A stretch of DNA of 64,000 bases from contig NZ_BLAF01000013.1 in assembly GCF_009687885.1 (NCBI RefSeq), positions 221,146 through 285,145 on the forward strand. Reading direction: 5' to 3'. A program made the position numbers and the translations under genes. Numbering within the stretch: position 1 is the stretch's first letter; each line of letters begins with the position of its first letter. Positions 1-9,622 of this stretch are shown piece after piece. Under the pieces are notes generated by a model. The model made no database searches. It saw only the letters and a list, made by a program, of their open reading frames with translations, and was not told the DNA's origin. Source of the stretch: Acrocarpospora pleiomorpha (GTDB lineage: Bacteria; Actinomycetota; Actinomycetes; Streptosporangiales; Streptosporangiaceae).

Positions 1-3000
1 CTCCTCGTCGCGGGTTTGATCGTCGCGGGGCCGCCCGCGTCGGCCGCGCAGACCATCGGGTTCCCGACGTTCAGCGGGCCCGCCATCCCGGCCGCGCCGG
101 GCAACTCCATGCAGGCCATCTACGACGCCGAAAGCGGCGGCACCGACTTCTGGATGGACCGCCTGCTGGCCAGGCCGGGCAACGATCCGGCCGGGACGTG
201 GCTGATGACCCGAGGCCGGGCGGTCTTCATGAAGACCCACAATCCGGGCACGCTCGGGTTCGGCGGGCAGGTCGCGTACTGGGAGAGCATCAGCAACAAC
301 AACGCGTTCACGGTCGCGATCACGCCGGGCACGTTCACCGAGCAGGTGGGCTCCCGCTGGCAGGCGCCGAGCCACTGGCGGAGCGTGCACACCAGCGGGT
401 CGATCACGGTCAACCAGACCAAGTTCATCACCGAGAACAACGTGGCCGTGGCCAACCTGTCGATCACGAACAACGGCTCGTCGTCCTCGACGCTGCAGCT
501 GCGGGCGACCTCGCCCTACGCCACCAGCGGGAGCGGCAACACGCTGACCGGGCAGGTCAACGCGTACAACAACCTCACCACGATCCTCCCCCGCCTGACC
601 GGGGACGGATTCACGGTGACCAGCGGGGGCCTCAACCGCTCGGTGACCGTCGCGCCCGGGGCGACCGTCACCGCGAAGGTGGTGATGGGCTTCGTCACCA
701 ACGAGATCCCCGAGTCGCTGACCGAGTTCAACGCCTACGCCGGATACAGCAACGCGACCGCGTTCGCCACGCACGTCCGGGCGTACAACCTGTGGTGGGC
801 GCAGAACCTGCCCTACATCGACGTGCCGGAACCGGCCATCAAGAAGAACATCTACTACCGCTGGTGGCTGATGCGCTTCAACAACCTGGACGCCGACATT
901 CCCGGGCAGACGTTCCAGTTCCCGACCTCCACCGAGGGCGTGCTGGGCTACAACAACGCGATCGCGCTCACCCAGCCGATGCACATCGACGATCTCAAGT
1001 ACCTGCGCAACCCCATCTACGCGTACGGCGACTGGCTGAGCGTCGGGCAGATCTCCAAGAACGGCCGGTTCCTCGACAATCCGGGTGACCCGGAGAACTG
1101 GTCCAACAGCTACACGCAGTACATCGCCGAGGCGGCCTGGAAGAGCTACCAGATCCACGGCGGCCAGCCGGCCATCGCCGGGAACCTGGCCCGCTACGCC
1201 GAGCAGGACGTCAAGGGCCAGCTCGCCTTCTACGACCACGACAACAACAAGCTCATCGAGTACGACTGGGGCGCCCTGACCGGCAACGACGCCGACGCGG
1301 TGTCGTTCCACTGGAAGCCGGGCAACATGGACCGGGCCGAGTCGGCCTACCAGTACAGCGGGGCGCTGGCGGCGGCGCAGGCCTACGAGGCGATCGGCAA
1401 CACGGCCAAGGGCACCGAGATGCGGACGCTGGCGACGCAGATCCAGAACGCCATCGTCAACGTGCTGTGGAACCCCAACCGGCAGCTGTTCGAGCACCGG
1501 CTGAAGTCGACCAACGAGTGGGTGCCATGGAAGGAGATCAACAACTACTACCCGTTCGCGGTCGGCGCGATCCCGAACACGGCGACCTACCGGGAGGCGC
1601 TGCGCCTCTACGACAGCCCCGCCCAATACCCGATCTTCCCGTACTACACCGCCAACCAGGTCGACAAGGCGGCCGCGGCGGCAGCCGGGAACCCGGGGTC
1701 CAACAACTTCTCCACCATCAACTCCACCGTGCAGTTCCGGCTCTACTCTTCGGTGCTGCGCAACTACCCGAACGCGTGGATGAGCGCGACCGACTACAAG
1801 AAGCTGCTCTACTGGAACGCCTGGGCGCAGTATGTCGGCGGCAACACCCAGTGGCCGGACGCCAACGAGTTCTGGGCCGACTGGAACGGCTCGTCGATCA
1901 ACTACCGGTCCTGGATCCACCACAACATCCTGGGCAGCTCCAACTGGACCGTGATCGAGGACGTGGCCGGGCTCCGGCCGCGCAGTGACGCGAAGGTGGA
2001 GCTCTCGCCGATCAACATCGGCTGGACCCACTTCACCGTCAACAACCTGCGCTACCGGAACACGGACCTGACCATCGTCTGGGACGACCCGGCCGACGGC
2101 ATCACCCGCTATCCCGGCGTGCCGCAGGGCTACTCGATCTTCCTGAACGGCACCCGGGTGGCGACGGTCAACTCGCTGGTGCCCTTCACCTGGGACGCCG
2201 CCACCGGGGCGGTGACCACCAGCGGAACCGTCGCCTTCAACCAGGCCTTCCCCAGCCTGCAGACCCCCACGCAGGTGTCCCAGTCCAGCCCGCGCATGGT
2301 GGACATGCTGGCCAAGGCGGGCGTGGACCTCACGGCCAACCTCACCAACCTGGCCGCCGGCGCGACCGCCACCGCGTCTTCGACCGCGTCCGGCAGCAAC
2401 GTGGCCGGAGCGATCGACGGGTTCCCCACCAACGAACCGTTCTGGGGCGGCAACACTTCCGCCTCCGACTGGTACGAGGTGAACTTCGGGGCCGCGCGGA
2501 CGTTCAACGAGGTGCGCGTGCACTTCAAGGACAGCCGTCCGGCCAATGCCACCTATCGGGCGCCCGCGTCGTACAACATCCAGTACCTCAACGGCAGCAC
2601 CTGGACGAACGTGCCAGGTCAGAACAAGACCCCGGCCGCGCCGCGGGCCAACTACAACCTGGTGCAGTTCCCGGCGATCAGCGCGCAGCGGGTGCGGATC
2701 GTGACCACCAACGCCTCCGGGTCGCGGAGCGGGCTCACCGAGGTGAAGATCTTCAACCGGGGCGGAGTGGTGCAGCCGCCGAGCAATCTGGCGCAGATCG
2801 CCACGCCGACGGCGTCGTTCACGTCTTCGTGGGAGAGCGTGGCGGCGGTCAACGACGGGATCCAGCCTCCGTCGTCGAACGACACGGTCAATCCGCGCTG
2901 GGGTTGCTGGCCGAACACCGGCGAGCAATGGGTGGATCTGACCTGGCCGTCGGCGCAGACGCTGAACCGGGCCGAGGTGTACTTCTTCGACGACGAGCAG

Positions 3001-3210
3001 GGGATCGACATGCCCGCGTCGTGGAAGTTGCAGTCCTGGAACGGCAGCGCGTATGTGGACGTGCCCGGGGCTTCCGGATACACGCTGACCAAGAACGCGT
3101 TCAACAACGTGACGTTCACGGCCACCAGCACGACCCGGTTGCGGGTGCTGCTCACCGGTAACGGGAGCAACTCCGTCGGGTTGCTGGAGGTCAGAGCGTA
3201 CGCGCCCTGA
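1..3210 (+). CDS. secreted MGH1-like glycoside hydrolase with two discoidin-like domains (5' end missing)
   Basis: The frame is open from the first base, and the visible N-terminus (LLVAGLIVAG, then PPASA-A) is the end of a signal peptide. The real start therefore lies before the window; the TTG at 16 is not the start. Counting residues from base 16, a beta-rich N-terminal part (about 20-250) precedes an (alpha/alpha)6-barrel-like region (about 260-650) rich in Trp, Asp and Glu (for example MDRAESAYQYS and ANEFWADWNG), resembling MGH1/GH63-type glycosidases. Two F5/8 type C (discoidin, CBM32-like) modules follow at about 775-905 and 915-1064. The family implies extracellular cleavage of a glycan with modules that hold the enzyme on polysaccharide. 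The exact substrate cannot be read from the sequence. Confidence 0.75.
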   Translation, partial: LLVAGLIVAGPPASAAQTIGFPTFSGPAIPAAPGNSMQAIYDAESGGTDFWMDRLLARPGNDPAGTWLMTRGRAVFMKTHNPGTLGFGGQVAYWESISNNNAFTVAITPGTFTEQVGSRWQAPSHWRSVHTSGSITVNQTKFITENNVAVANLSITNNGSSSSTLQLRATSPYATSGSGNTLTGQVNAYNNLTTILPRLTGDGFTVTSGGLNRSVTVAPGATVTAKVVMGFVTNEIPESLTEFNAYAGYSNATAFATHVRAYNLWWAQNLPYIDVPEPAIKKNIYYRWWLMRFNNLDADIPGQTFQFPTSTEGVLGYNNAIALTQPMHIDDLKYLRNPIYAYGDWLSVGQISKNGRFLDNPGDPENWSNSYTQYIAEAAWKSYQIHGGQPAIAGNLARYAEQDVKGQLAFYDHDNNKLIEYDWGALTGNDADAVSFHWKPGNMDRAESAYQYSGALAAAQAYEAIGNTAKGTEMRTLATQIQNAIVNVLWNPNRQLFEHRLKSTNEWVPWKEINNYYPFAVGAIPNTATYREALRLYDSPAQYPIFPYYTANQVDKAAAAAAGNPGSNNFSTINSTVQFRLYSSVLRNYPNAWMSATDYKKLLYWNAWAQYVGGNTQWPDANEFWADWNGSSINYRSWIHHNILGSSNWTVIEDVAGLRPRSDAKVELSPINIGWTHFTVNNLRYRNTDLTIVWDDPADGITRYPGVPQGYSIFLNGTRVATVNSLVPFTWDAATGAVTTSGTVAFNQAFPSLQTPTQVSQSSPRMVDMLAKAGVDLTANLTNLAAGATATASSTASGSNVAGAIDGFPTNEPFWGGNTSASDWYEVNFGAARTFNEVRVHFKDSRPANATYRAPASYNIQYLNGSTWTNVPGQNKTPAAPRANYNLVQFPAISAQRVRIVTTNASGSRSGLTEVKIFNRGGVVQPPSNLAQIATPTASFTSSWESVAAVNDGIQPPSSNDTVNPRWGCWPNTGEQWVDLTWPSAQTLNRAEVYFFDDEQGIDMPASWKLQSWNGSAYVDVPGASGYTLTKNAFNNVTFTATSTTRLRVLLTGNGSNSVGLLEVRAYAP

Positions 3211-3222
3211 CCGAACCGAGCA

Positions 3223-3251
3223 GGGGGCGTGCCCGACCCCGGCACGCCCCC
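3223..3251. terminator. bidirectional terminator between the glycosidase and kdpE
   Basis: A perfect 11-bp GC stem (GGGGGCGTGCC paired with GGCACGCCCCC) closes a 7-base loop. It sits in the 42-bp gap between two convergent stop codons and can serve both genes. There is no clear T-tract, as is common in actinomycetes. Confidence 0.7.
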
Positions 3252-3252
3252 G

Positions 3253-3921
3253 TCACGGCAGGTAGCGGTAGCCCATGCCCAGTTCGGTGATCAGATGGAC
3301 CGGGTGGGCGGGGTCGCGTTCGAGTTTGCGGCGCAGTTGCACCATGTACTGCCGCAGGTAGTGGGTTTCCTTCAGGTATTTCGTGCCCCAGACCTCGGTC
3401 AGCAGCTGGCGCTGGCTGACCAGGCGGCCGGGGTTGCGCAGCAGGATCTCGAGGATGTGCCATTCGGTGGGCGTGAGCCGTACGCCGCCGGAGACGGTCT
3501 TGTTGGTCAGGTCGATGGTGTGGTCGCCGAGCTGGACGGCGGCCAGTTCGGCCTCCTGGGCGCGTGTCCTGCGGGTCACGGCGCGGACCCGGGCCAGGAG
3601 CTCCTCGATGTTGAAGGGCTTGGTGACGTAGTCGTCGGCCCCCGCGTCCAGGGCCTCGATCTTGTCCTGGTTCCCGGCCCGGCCGGACAGGACCACGATC
3701 GGCACCGTGGTCCAGCCGCGCAGGCCGTGGATGACGTCCACCCCGTCGAGATCGGGCAGGCCCAGGTCCAGGAGCACCAGGTCGGGGTGCCACTGGGCGG
3801 CCTCCCGCAGGGCGGCGCTTCCGTCGGCGGCGAGGGCCACCTCGTACTGCCGGGCGACCAGGTTGATCCGGAGCGCGCGGAGGATCTGCGGCTCGTCGTC
3901 GACGATCAGGATGCGGGTCAT
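3253..3921 (-). CDS. kdpE: KdpE, OmpR-family response regulator
   Basis: A 222-aa two-component response regulator, the partner of KdpD in potassium-limitation control. The receiver domain carries the acidic pair D8/D9, phosphorylation site D52 (in LVLLDLGLP) and the conserved Lys in YVTKPF. The C-terminal half (about 125-222) is an OmpR/PhoB winged helix with the typical LTPTEWHILEILLRNPG stretch. Length matches the family. Its ATG overlaps the kdpD stop codon by ATGA, so the two are translationally coupled, and the gene is last in the kdp operon. Known KdpE proteins activate the kdpFABC promoter; the target here would be upstream of base 11426. Confidence 0.95.
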   Translation of the reverse strand: MTRILIVDDEPQILRALRINLVARQYEVALAADGSAALREAAQWHPDLVLLDLGLPDLDGVDVIHGLRGWTTVPIVVLSGRAGNQDKIEALDAGADDYVTKPFNIEELLARVRAVTRRTRAQEAELAAVQLGDHTIDLTNKTVSGGVRLTPTEWHILEILLRNPGRLVSQRQLLTEVWGTKYLKETHYLRQYMVQLRRKLERDPAHPVHLITELGMGYRYLP

Positions 3922-6449
3922 GCGGCCGCCATCGGCATGGTCACGATCATAGTAAGACCCCCGCCGGGGGTTTCATCCGGATTCAGCGCGCCACCCATGG
4001 CCTCGGTCAGCCCGCGGGCCAGCGCCAGGCCGAGGCCGACTCCCGAGTGGTTGTCCCGATCGCCGAGGCGCTGGAACGGCAGGAAGACACGCTCGTGGGA
4101 GTCGGCCGGAATGCCGGGCCCCCGGTCGATGACGCGGATCTCCACATGCTCCTCGTGCCAGCTGCCGGAGACGAGCACCTTGACGCCCGGCGGGCTGTGC
4201 CGGATCGCGTTGGAGATCAGGTTGACCAGCACCCGTTCCAGCAGGCCGGGATCGGCCATGATCTCCGGCAGGTCGATCGACACGTCCGTCTCCACCTGGT
4301 CGCTCAGCGGTCCCAGGTCGTCGATCGCCCGGGGCACCACCTCGTCCAGGGCCACCCGCTGGAGCGAGACGCCCAGCGCGCCGGCCTGCAGGCGGCTCAT
4401 GTCGAGCAGGTTGGCGATCAGCCGGTCCAGCTTGGCGAGCGACTCGTCGGCGGTGGCGAGCAGCTCCTTACGATCCTCGGGCGACCAGTCGATGGCCGTG
4501 TTGCCCAGGCTCTCCACCGCCGCCTTGGCGGAGGCCAGCGGGGTGCGCAGATCATGGCTGACGGCGGCCAGCAGCGCGGTGCGCATGCGGTCGGCCTCGG
4601 CCAGCGGCTTGGCCCGCTCGGCCTGCTCGGCCAGCCGCTGCTGCCGCAGCGCGACCGCCGCCTCGGCCGCGAACGCCTCCAGGATCCGCCGGTCGGAGGC
4701 GTCCAGCAGCCGCCCGCGCGCGGCCAGCACCAGCTCCTCGTCGATGACCACATCGGTCTCGGCCACCGCCGGGCAGGTGGCGGGCTCCCCGCCGGAGGTC
4801 GCGACGATCCGCCAGGCCGCCGGATCGCTCTGATCGTCTGGGGTCGCCGCCGCGCCGCGCTCCAGCAGGGTGACCGAGGTCAGGCCGAACATCTCGCGGA
4901 GCCGGCCCAGCAGCGACGGCAGCGCGGCCTCGCCCCGCAGCACGTATCCGGCCAGGGCCGAGAGCGTCTCGGCGTCGGCGCCGGCCCGCGCCGCCTCCCT
5001 GGTACGGCGTGCCGCGACGTCCACCACCATGCTGACCATGATCGCGACCAGCACGTAGACGCAGAGCGCGAACACGTTCTCCGGATCGGCGACGGTGAGC
5101 TGATTCGTCGGCGGCGTGAAGAAATAGTTCAGCAGCAGGAACCCCACCACCGCCGCCGTCACCGCGGGCAGCATGCCGCCGACCAGCGCGACCGCCACCA
5201 CCAGCACCAGGAACAGCAGGATCTCGCTTGGCAGTGTGATCATGTCCCGGACCGGGAGCAGGGCGGCGCTGAGCAGGGGCAGGCCGAGCAGGGCCAGCGC
5301 CCAGCCGCCGATCCGCCGCGTGCGGGTCAGCGCCGCCCGCTGCCGCGCGCCGGATTTGCCCTTCTTGATGTGCGGGTGGGTGACCATGTGCACGTCGATG
5401 GAGCCGGAGCGCGAGGTGGTCTCCATGCCCACGCCTCGGGCGAGCAGCTGGGCGAACCGACCGCGCCGGGACGCGCCCAGGACCAGCTGGGTGGCGTTGA
5501 CCCCCTTGGCGAAGTCGATCAGCGCGCCGGGCACGTCGTCGCCGACCACCTGGTGGTAGGTGCCGCCGACGCTCTCCACCAGGGCGCGCTGCCGCACCAG
5601 GTTGGCCGGGTCGGCGTCGGCCAGGCCGTCGGCCCTGGTCACGTGCACGGCGAGCAGGTCGGCGCCCTTGGAGCGGTCGGCGATCCTGGCCGCCCTGCGG
5701 ATGAGCACGTCACCCTCCGGGCCGCCGGTGAGCGCGACGACGACCCGCTCGCGCGCCTCCCACGTGCCGGCGATGCCGTGTTCGGCGCGGTAACGGTCGA
5801 GTTGTTCGTCGACCTTTCCGGCGACCCAGAGCAGGGCGAGTTCCCGCAATGCGGTCAGGTTGCCGACGCGGAAGTAGTTGGCGAGGGCGGCGTCCACCTT
5901 CTCGGGGGCGTACACGTTGCCGTGGGCCATCCTGCGGCGCAGCGCCTCGGGGGCCATGTCCACGAGTTCCACCTGGTCGGCGCGGCGGACCACCTCGTCG
6001 GGGACGGTTTCCCGCTGCGGCACGCCGGTGATGGCCTGGACCACGTCGTTGATGGACTCCAAGTGCTGGATGTTGACCGTGGAGACGACGTCGATCCCGG
6101 CTTCGAGGATCTCCTCGATGTCCTGCCAGCGTTTGGCGTTGCGGGAGCCCGGCACGTTGGTGTGGGCGAGCTCGTCGATCAGGGCGAGCCGGGGGGCGCG
6201 GCGGATGACCGCGTCCACGTCGAGTTCGGTGAAGGCCGCGCCGCGGTGGATCATGGCGCGGCGCGGGATGATCTCCAGTCCGTCCAGGAGGGCGGCGGTA
6301 CGAGGGCGGTCGTGGGTTTCGACCAGGCCCACGACCACGTCCCGGCCGCGTTCGACGGCGCGGCGGCCCTCGTCGAGCATGGCGTAGGTCTTGCCGACGC
6401 CGGGGGCCGAGCCGAGGTAGACGCGCAGGCGCCCGCGGAGCATGGCCAT
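3918..6449 (-). CDS. kdpD: KdpD, potassium/turgor sensor histidine kinase
   Basis: An 843-aa membrane sensor kinase. In order: KdpD N-terminal domain with Walker A (GSAPGVGKT, about residues 13-21), a USP-like domain (about 230-360), a four-helix DUF4118 membrane region (about 385-500), a GAF-like segment, a HisKA box (AAVSHDLRTPLAS, phospho-His near 630) and HATPase_c with N, G1 and G2 boxes (NLISNAIRHSP, DRGPGIP, GVGLGLALA). The ATG at 6449 is chosen because it overlaps the kdpC stop (TGATG) and begins the conserved domain. The open frame continues upstream to 6890, but that part is only the kdpC repeat read out of frame. KdpD phosphorylates or dephosphorylates KdpE according to K+ and turgor. 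Confidence 0.95.
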   Translation of the reverse strand: MAMLRGRLRVYLGSAPGVGKTYAMLDEGRRAVERGRDVVVGLVETHDRPRTAALLDGLEIIPRRAMIHRGAAFTELDVDAVIRRAPRLALIDELAHTNVPGSRNAKRWQDIEEILEAGIDVVSTVNIQHLESINDVVQAITGVPQRETVPDEVVRRADQVELVDMAPEALRRRMAHGNVYAPEKVDAALANYFRVGNLTALRELALLWVAGKVDEQLDRYRAEHGIAGTWEARERVVVALTGGPEGDVLIRRAARIADRSKGADLLAVHVTRADGLADADPANLVRQRALVESVGGTYHQVVGDDVPGALIDFAKGVNATQLVLGASRRGRFAQLLARGVGMETTSRSGSIDVHMVTHPHIKKGKSGARQRAALTRTRRIGGWALALLGLPLLSAALLPVRDMITLPSEILLFLVLVVAVALVGGMLPAVTAAVVGFLLLNYFFTPPTNQLTVADPENVFALCVYVLVAIMVSMVVDVAARRTREAARAGADAETLSALAGYVLRGEAALPSLLGRLREMFGLTSVTLLERGAAATPDDQSDPAAWRIVATSGGEPATCPAVAETDVVIDEELVLAARGRLLDASDRRILEAFAAEAAVALRQQRLAEQAERAKPLAEADRMRTALLAAVSHDLRTPLASAKAAVESLGNTAIDWSPEDRKELLATADESLAKLDRLIANLLDMSRLQAGALGVSLQRVALDEVVPRAIDDLGPLSDQVETDVSIDLPEIMADPGLLERVLVNLISNAIRHSPPGVKVLVSGSWHEEHVEIRVIDRGPGIPADSHERVFLPFQRLGDRDNHSGVGLGLALARGLTEAMGGALNPDETPGGGLTMIVTMPMAAA

Positions 6450-7432
6450 CACCTGGCCTGGTCGAGGGCCAGGTTGAGTTCGAGCACGTGCACGGCGGGT
6501 TCGCCCAGGAATCCGAGGGCGGGGCCGGTGGTGTGCGCGGCGATCAGGGCGAGGACCTTTTCGACGGAGGTACGGCGTTCGCGGGCGATCCGGGGAGCCT
6601 GGAGGCGGGCGTATTCGACGGAAATATCGGGATCCAGTCCGGAGCCGCTGGCAGTGACCGCGTCCGGGGGCACGGCAGCACCGCTGAGGTTGCCGCCGAG
6701 CTTGCCACCGACGTCGCCACTGACGTCGCCGCTGCCACTGCCGCTGCCGCTGCCACTGCCGGTGACGTTGCCGCTGCCGCTGCCGGTGCCGGTGACGTTG
6801 CCGCTGCCGCTGCCGGTGCCGGTGACGTTGCCGCTGCCGCGAACCGGAACCGTGCGTCCAGCCGCGTAATCCTCGCCCGGCCGGGCACACTCCACCGCCA
6901 TACCCCGATATTTCGGAATAAAGGGGGTGGTGGGGCAGGGCTGGTTGACACTCACCACCCGGTGGGGAAAGACCTTAAGCACCGCACCCACCCCCTCGTC
7001 CGTGCAGTACGGCCGTGCGCCGGACACCCCTTCGAGCTCCCCCGCCGCCCTGCTCCGGGCGCAAACCTGAGTCAGCAGGCTCTTTCGGCCCGCATGACCT
7101 GGCACGGGAAGGGCGTCCACAATGTCCTCAGGGCCCAGATTACTGGCCGCGGTGGACAGCATGTCGTACCCCTCCCCGGCCTCCGACGGGCGAGTCTGAA
7201 AGTAGCGGGCGAGCGGTTTGCCGTCCTTGCCGGTGAAAAGTTGCCCAACGAGCGCACTGCCAACGGTCTTGCCCTCTTTCCGGACAAGCGACCCGTTGGC
7301 CTGATGGTGGAAAAGGACCTGGCCGACGCCCATCACGAGCAAGGGGTAGATCACTCCGGTGAGCACGGTCAGCACCACGATCGCGCGAATGGCAACCAGA
7401 TGCGAGCGGGTCCAGTGGGGCAGGCGTTCCAT
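6449..7432 (-). CDS. kdpC: KdpC, potassium-transporting ATPase subunit C with a low-complexity insert
   Basis: KdpC is the single-pass subunit that stabilises the KdpFABC complex and aids ATP binding. The protein starts MERLPHWTRSHLVAIRA, with a membrane helix at about 14-38, followed by the conserved GSALVGQLF and RPSEAG motifs. The C-terminal motif GSGLDPDIS plus YARLQAPRIAR is intact at about 263-283. At 327 aa it is far longer than the usual 190-200. Part of the excess is an extra Cys-containing segment (about 120-195), and part is a Gly-Ser-Asn-Val-Thr repeat at 199-252. Both conserved halves are in frame, so the protein is probably functional. The stop overlaps the kdpD start. The start lies directly after a duplicated junction rather than at the end of kdpB. 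Confidence 0.93.
   Translation of the reverse strand: MERLPHWTRSHLVAIRAIVVLTVLTGVIYPLLVMGVGQVLFHHQANGSLVRKEGKTVGSALVGQLFTGKDGKPLARYFQTRPSEAGEGYDMLSTAASNLGPEDIVDALPVPGHAGRKSLLTQVCARSRAAGELEGVSGARPYCTDEGVGAVLKVFPHRVVSVNQPCPTTPFIPKYRGMAVECARPGEDYAAGRTVPVRGSGNVTGTGSGSGNVTGTGSGSGNVTGSGSGSGSGSGDVSGDVGGKLGGNLSGAAVPPDAVTASGSGLDPDISVEYARLQAPRIARERRTSVEKVLALIAAHTTGPALGFLGEPAVHVLELNLALDQAR
6677..6838 (-). repeat. tandem repeat inside kdpC (three 30-bp units plus degenerate Gly-Ser tract)
   Basis: Codons 199-228 of kdpC are three tandem copies of a 30-bp unit encoding GSGNVTGTGS (the third copy has GS for GT). They run into GSGSGSGDVSGDVGG and end by residue 252. Base composition is dominated by GCC/GCT/GCA triplets on the plus strand. 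The unit length is a multiple of three, so the frame is kept. The repeat falls in the extracytoplasmic part of KdpC ahead of the conserved C-terminal motif and probably forms a flexible linker. Slippage during replication is the likely origin. Confidence 0.85.
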
Positions 7433-7564
7433 TCACGACATCCCTGGAAGTCGGCTGGGGCTCGGGCAGTTCGAACGGCGCGGGCGTGGGCGTTGCATTC
7501 ACGTCGTCCCTGAAAGTCAGCTCAGGCTCGGACAGTTCGAACGGCGCGGATGTGGGCGTTGCAT
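7433..7564 (-). repeat. two 66-bp tandem copies of the kdpB/kdpC junction with mini-ORFs
   Basis: The kdpB-kdpC gap is two 66-bp units (7499-7564 and 7433-7498). Each copies the coupling signal: an AGGGA-like ribosome site, TGA stop and immediately abutting ATG. The kdpB 3' end (LPGMS, TGA, ATG) is mirrored in the second unit, which encodes RLPGMS, TGA and then the kdpC ATG. The unit starting at 7498 is a complete 21-codon mini-ORF beginning MQRPRPRRSNCPSPS and ending LPGMS. The unit starting at 7564 begins MQRPHPRRSNC but stops after 15 codons at 7517. A 22-codon periodicity is also visible in the other frame (NATPT/NATPTPAPFEL/NGTPAP). Ribosomes may pass from kdpB to kdpC by re-initiation through these mini-ORFs. 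Confidence 0.75.
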
Positions 7565-9622
7565 TCACGACATCCCCGGGAGGTGCTGGAGCATGAGGTC
7601 GATGAGTTTGATGCCGATAAAGGGGGCGATGACGCCGCCGAGGCCGTACCGGTAGAGGTTGCGGGAGAGGAGGTCGGCGGCGCTGGATGGGCGGTAGCGG
7701 ACGCCGCGTAGGGCGAGCGGGATGAGGGCGACGATGATGATCGCGTTGAAGACGACCGCGGAGAGGACGGCCGACTGGGGGGTGGCCAGGCGCATGATGT
7801 TCAGGGCGTCGAGGCCGGGATAGACGGCTGCGAAGATGGCCGGAATTATCGCGAAATACTTGGCGATGTCGTTGGCGATGGAGAACGTGGTCAGCGCGCC
7901 TCGGGTGATCAGGAGTTGCTTGCCGATCTCGACGATCTCGATGAGTTTGGTGGGGTTGGAGTCGAGGTCGACCATGTTTCCTGCCTCCTTGGCCGCCGAG
8001 GTGCCGGTGTTCATGGCGACTCCGACGTCGGCCTGGGCCAGCGCGGGGGCGTCGTTGGTGCCGTCGCCGGTCATCGCGACCAGTCGCCCGCCCGCCTGCT
8101 CCTTCCTGATCAGGGTGAGTTTGTCCTCGGGGGTGGCCTCAGCCAGGAAGTCGTCGACCCCGGCCTCGTCGGCGATGGCCTTGGCGGTCAGCGGGTTGTC
8201 GCCGGTGATCATCACGGTTCTGATGCCCATCCGGCGCATCTCGTCGAAACGTTCGCGCATGCCCTGCTTGACGACGTCCTTCAGGTGGATGACGCCCAGC
8301 ACGCGGGCCTTGCCACCGGTGATCTCGCCGACGACCAGCGGGGTGCCGCCGGTGGCGGAGATGCCGTCCACCAGGTGACCGACCGCCTCGGTGGGACGGC
8401 CGCCGTTGTCGCGGACCCATTTCATGACCGCCGCCGCCGCGCCCTTGCGGATCTGCCGGTCGGCGACGTCCACGCCGGACATCCGGGTCTGGGCGGTGAA
8501 GGGCACCCAGCGGGGCTGGATGAGTTCGCGTTCGCGCAGGCCGAAGGCCTCCTTGGCGTACACGACGATGGAGCGGCCCTCGGGGGTGTTGTCGGCGAGG
8601 CTGGCCAGCTGGGCGGCGGCGGCGAGTTCCGCCGGGGAGATGCCGGGAGCGGGGACGAAGGCGGCGGCCTGCCGGTTGCCGAGGGTGATGGTGCCGGTTT
8701 TGTCCAGTAGGAGGGTGCTGACGTCGCCGGCTGCCTCGACCGCGCGGCCGGACAGAGCCAGCACGTTGCGCTGCACCAGGCGGTCCATCCCGGCGATGCC
8801 GATCGCCGACAGCAGCGCGCCGATGGTGGTCGGGATGAGGCAGACCAGCAGCGAGACCAGCACCACGCCGCTGACCCCGTTCGCGGTCAGCGCGAGCGAG
8901 TCCGGCACGCCGGGGTTGATGTTCCTGGCATGGATGGCCATCGGCTGCATGGTGGCCGTGGCCACCAGGAAGATGATCGTCAGCGCGGCGAGCAGGATGT
9001 TGAGCGCGATCTCGTTGGGCGTCTTCTGCCGGTCGGCGCCCTCGACCAGGGCGATCATGCGGTCGATGAAGCTCTCGCCGGGCTTCTGGGTGATCCGGAC
9101 GATGATCCGGTCGGAGAGCACCTTGGTGCCGCCGGTGACGGCCGACCGGTCACCGCCGGATTCGCGGATGACCGGCGCGGATTCGCCGGTGATAGCCGAC
9201 TCGTCCACTGAGGCGATGCCCTCGACGATGTCGCCGTCGCCGGGGATGATCTCCCCGGCTTCGACCACCACCAGGTCGCCAGGGCGCAGGTCGGAGGCGT
9301 TGACCACGCCTCCGCTCTCGTGGAGTCTGGCCGTGGTGTCCCTTTTGGCGGCGCGCAGGCTGGCGGCCTGAGCCTTGCCCCGGCCTTCGGCGACGGCCTC
9401 GGCCAGGTTGGCGAACAGCACCGTCAGCCAGAGCCAGACCGCGATGGCCCAGGCGAAGAACGACGGCTCGGCCGCCGCCAGGATCGTGGTGGCGAGCGCG
9501 CCCACCTCGACGATGAGCATGACCGGGTTGTGCCACAGGGTCAGCGGGTTGAGCTTCCTGACGGCGTCGGGAATGGAGGTGAGGAGCTGCCGAGGGTCCA
9601 GAAGCCCGGCGGCGACCGCCAT
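7565..9622 (-). CDS. kdpB: KdpB, potassium-transporting P-type ATPase subunit B
   Basis: The 685-aa catalytic P-type ATPase of the Kdp complex; it hydrolyses ATP to drive K+ import. Visible hallmarks are the actuator loop ITGESAPV, the phosphorylation motif [13 protein letters not shown], the nucleotide-domain region ending [14 protein letters not shown], and the hinge motif [18 protein letters not shown]. Seven membrane helices can be placed as in the family, and the length is typical. The ATG at 9622 overlaps the kdpA stop by one base (TGATG). The C-terminus ends LQHLPGMS just before the duplicated junction. The TGES serine, which is a phosphorylation switch in E. coli KdpB, is conserved. 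Confidence 0.97.
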   Translation of the reverse strand: MAVAAGLLDPRQLLTSIPDAVRKLNPLTLWHNPVMLIVEVGALATTILAAAEPSFFAWAIAVWLWLTVLFANLAEAVAEGRGKAQAASLRAAKRDTTARLHESGGVVNASDLRPGDLVVVEAGEIIPGDGDIVEGIASVDESAITGESAPVIRESGGDRSAVTGGTKVLSDRIIVRITQKPGESFIDRMIALVEGADRQKTPNEIALNILLAALTIIFLVATATMQPMAIHARNINPGVPDSLALTANGVSGVVLVSLLVCLIPTTIGALLSAIGIAGMDRLVQRNVLALSGRAVEAAGDVSTLLLDKTGTITLGNRQAAAFVPAPGISPAELAAAAQLASLADNTPEGRSIVVYAKEAFGLRERELIQPRWVPFTAQTRMSGVDVADRQIRKGAAAAVMKWVRDNGGRPTEAVGHLVDGISATGGTPLVVGEITGGKARVLGVIHLKDVVKQGMRERFDEMRRMGIRTVMITGDNPLTAKAIADEAGVDDFLAEATPEDKLTLIRKEQAGGRLVAMTGDGTNDAPALAQADVGVAMNTGTSAAKEAGNMVDLDSNPTKLIEIVEIGKQLLITRGALTTFSIANDIAKYFAIIPAIFAAVYPGLDALNIMRLATPQSAVLSAVVFNAIIIVALIPLALRGVRYRPSSAADLLSRNLYRYGLGGVIAPFIGIKLIDLMLQHLPGMS

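Noticed and set aside
6715..6845. Regular 30-bp repeats resembling a CRISPR array
   Set aside because: The units are contiguous without spacers and encode an in-frame peptide repeat of KdpC.
4047..6869. Plus-strand frame of 940 codons opposite kdpD
   Set aside because: GC-skewed antisense shadow of kdpD and the end of kdpC, with no domain and no ribosome site.
6450..6890. Upstream extension of the kdpD frame rich in Arg-Gln-His repeats
   Set aside because: It is the kdpC repeat read in another frame. The TGATG overlap at 6449 and the start of the conserved domain give the true start.
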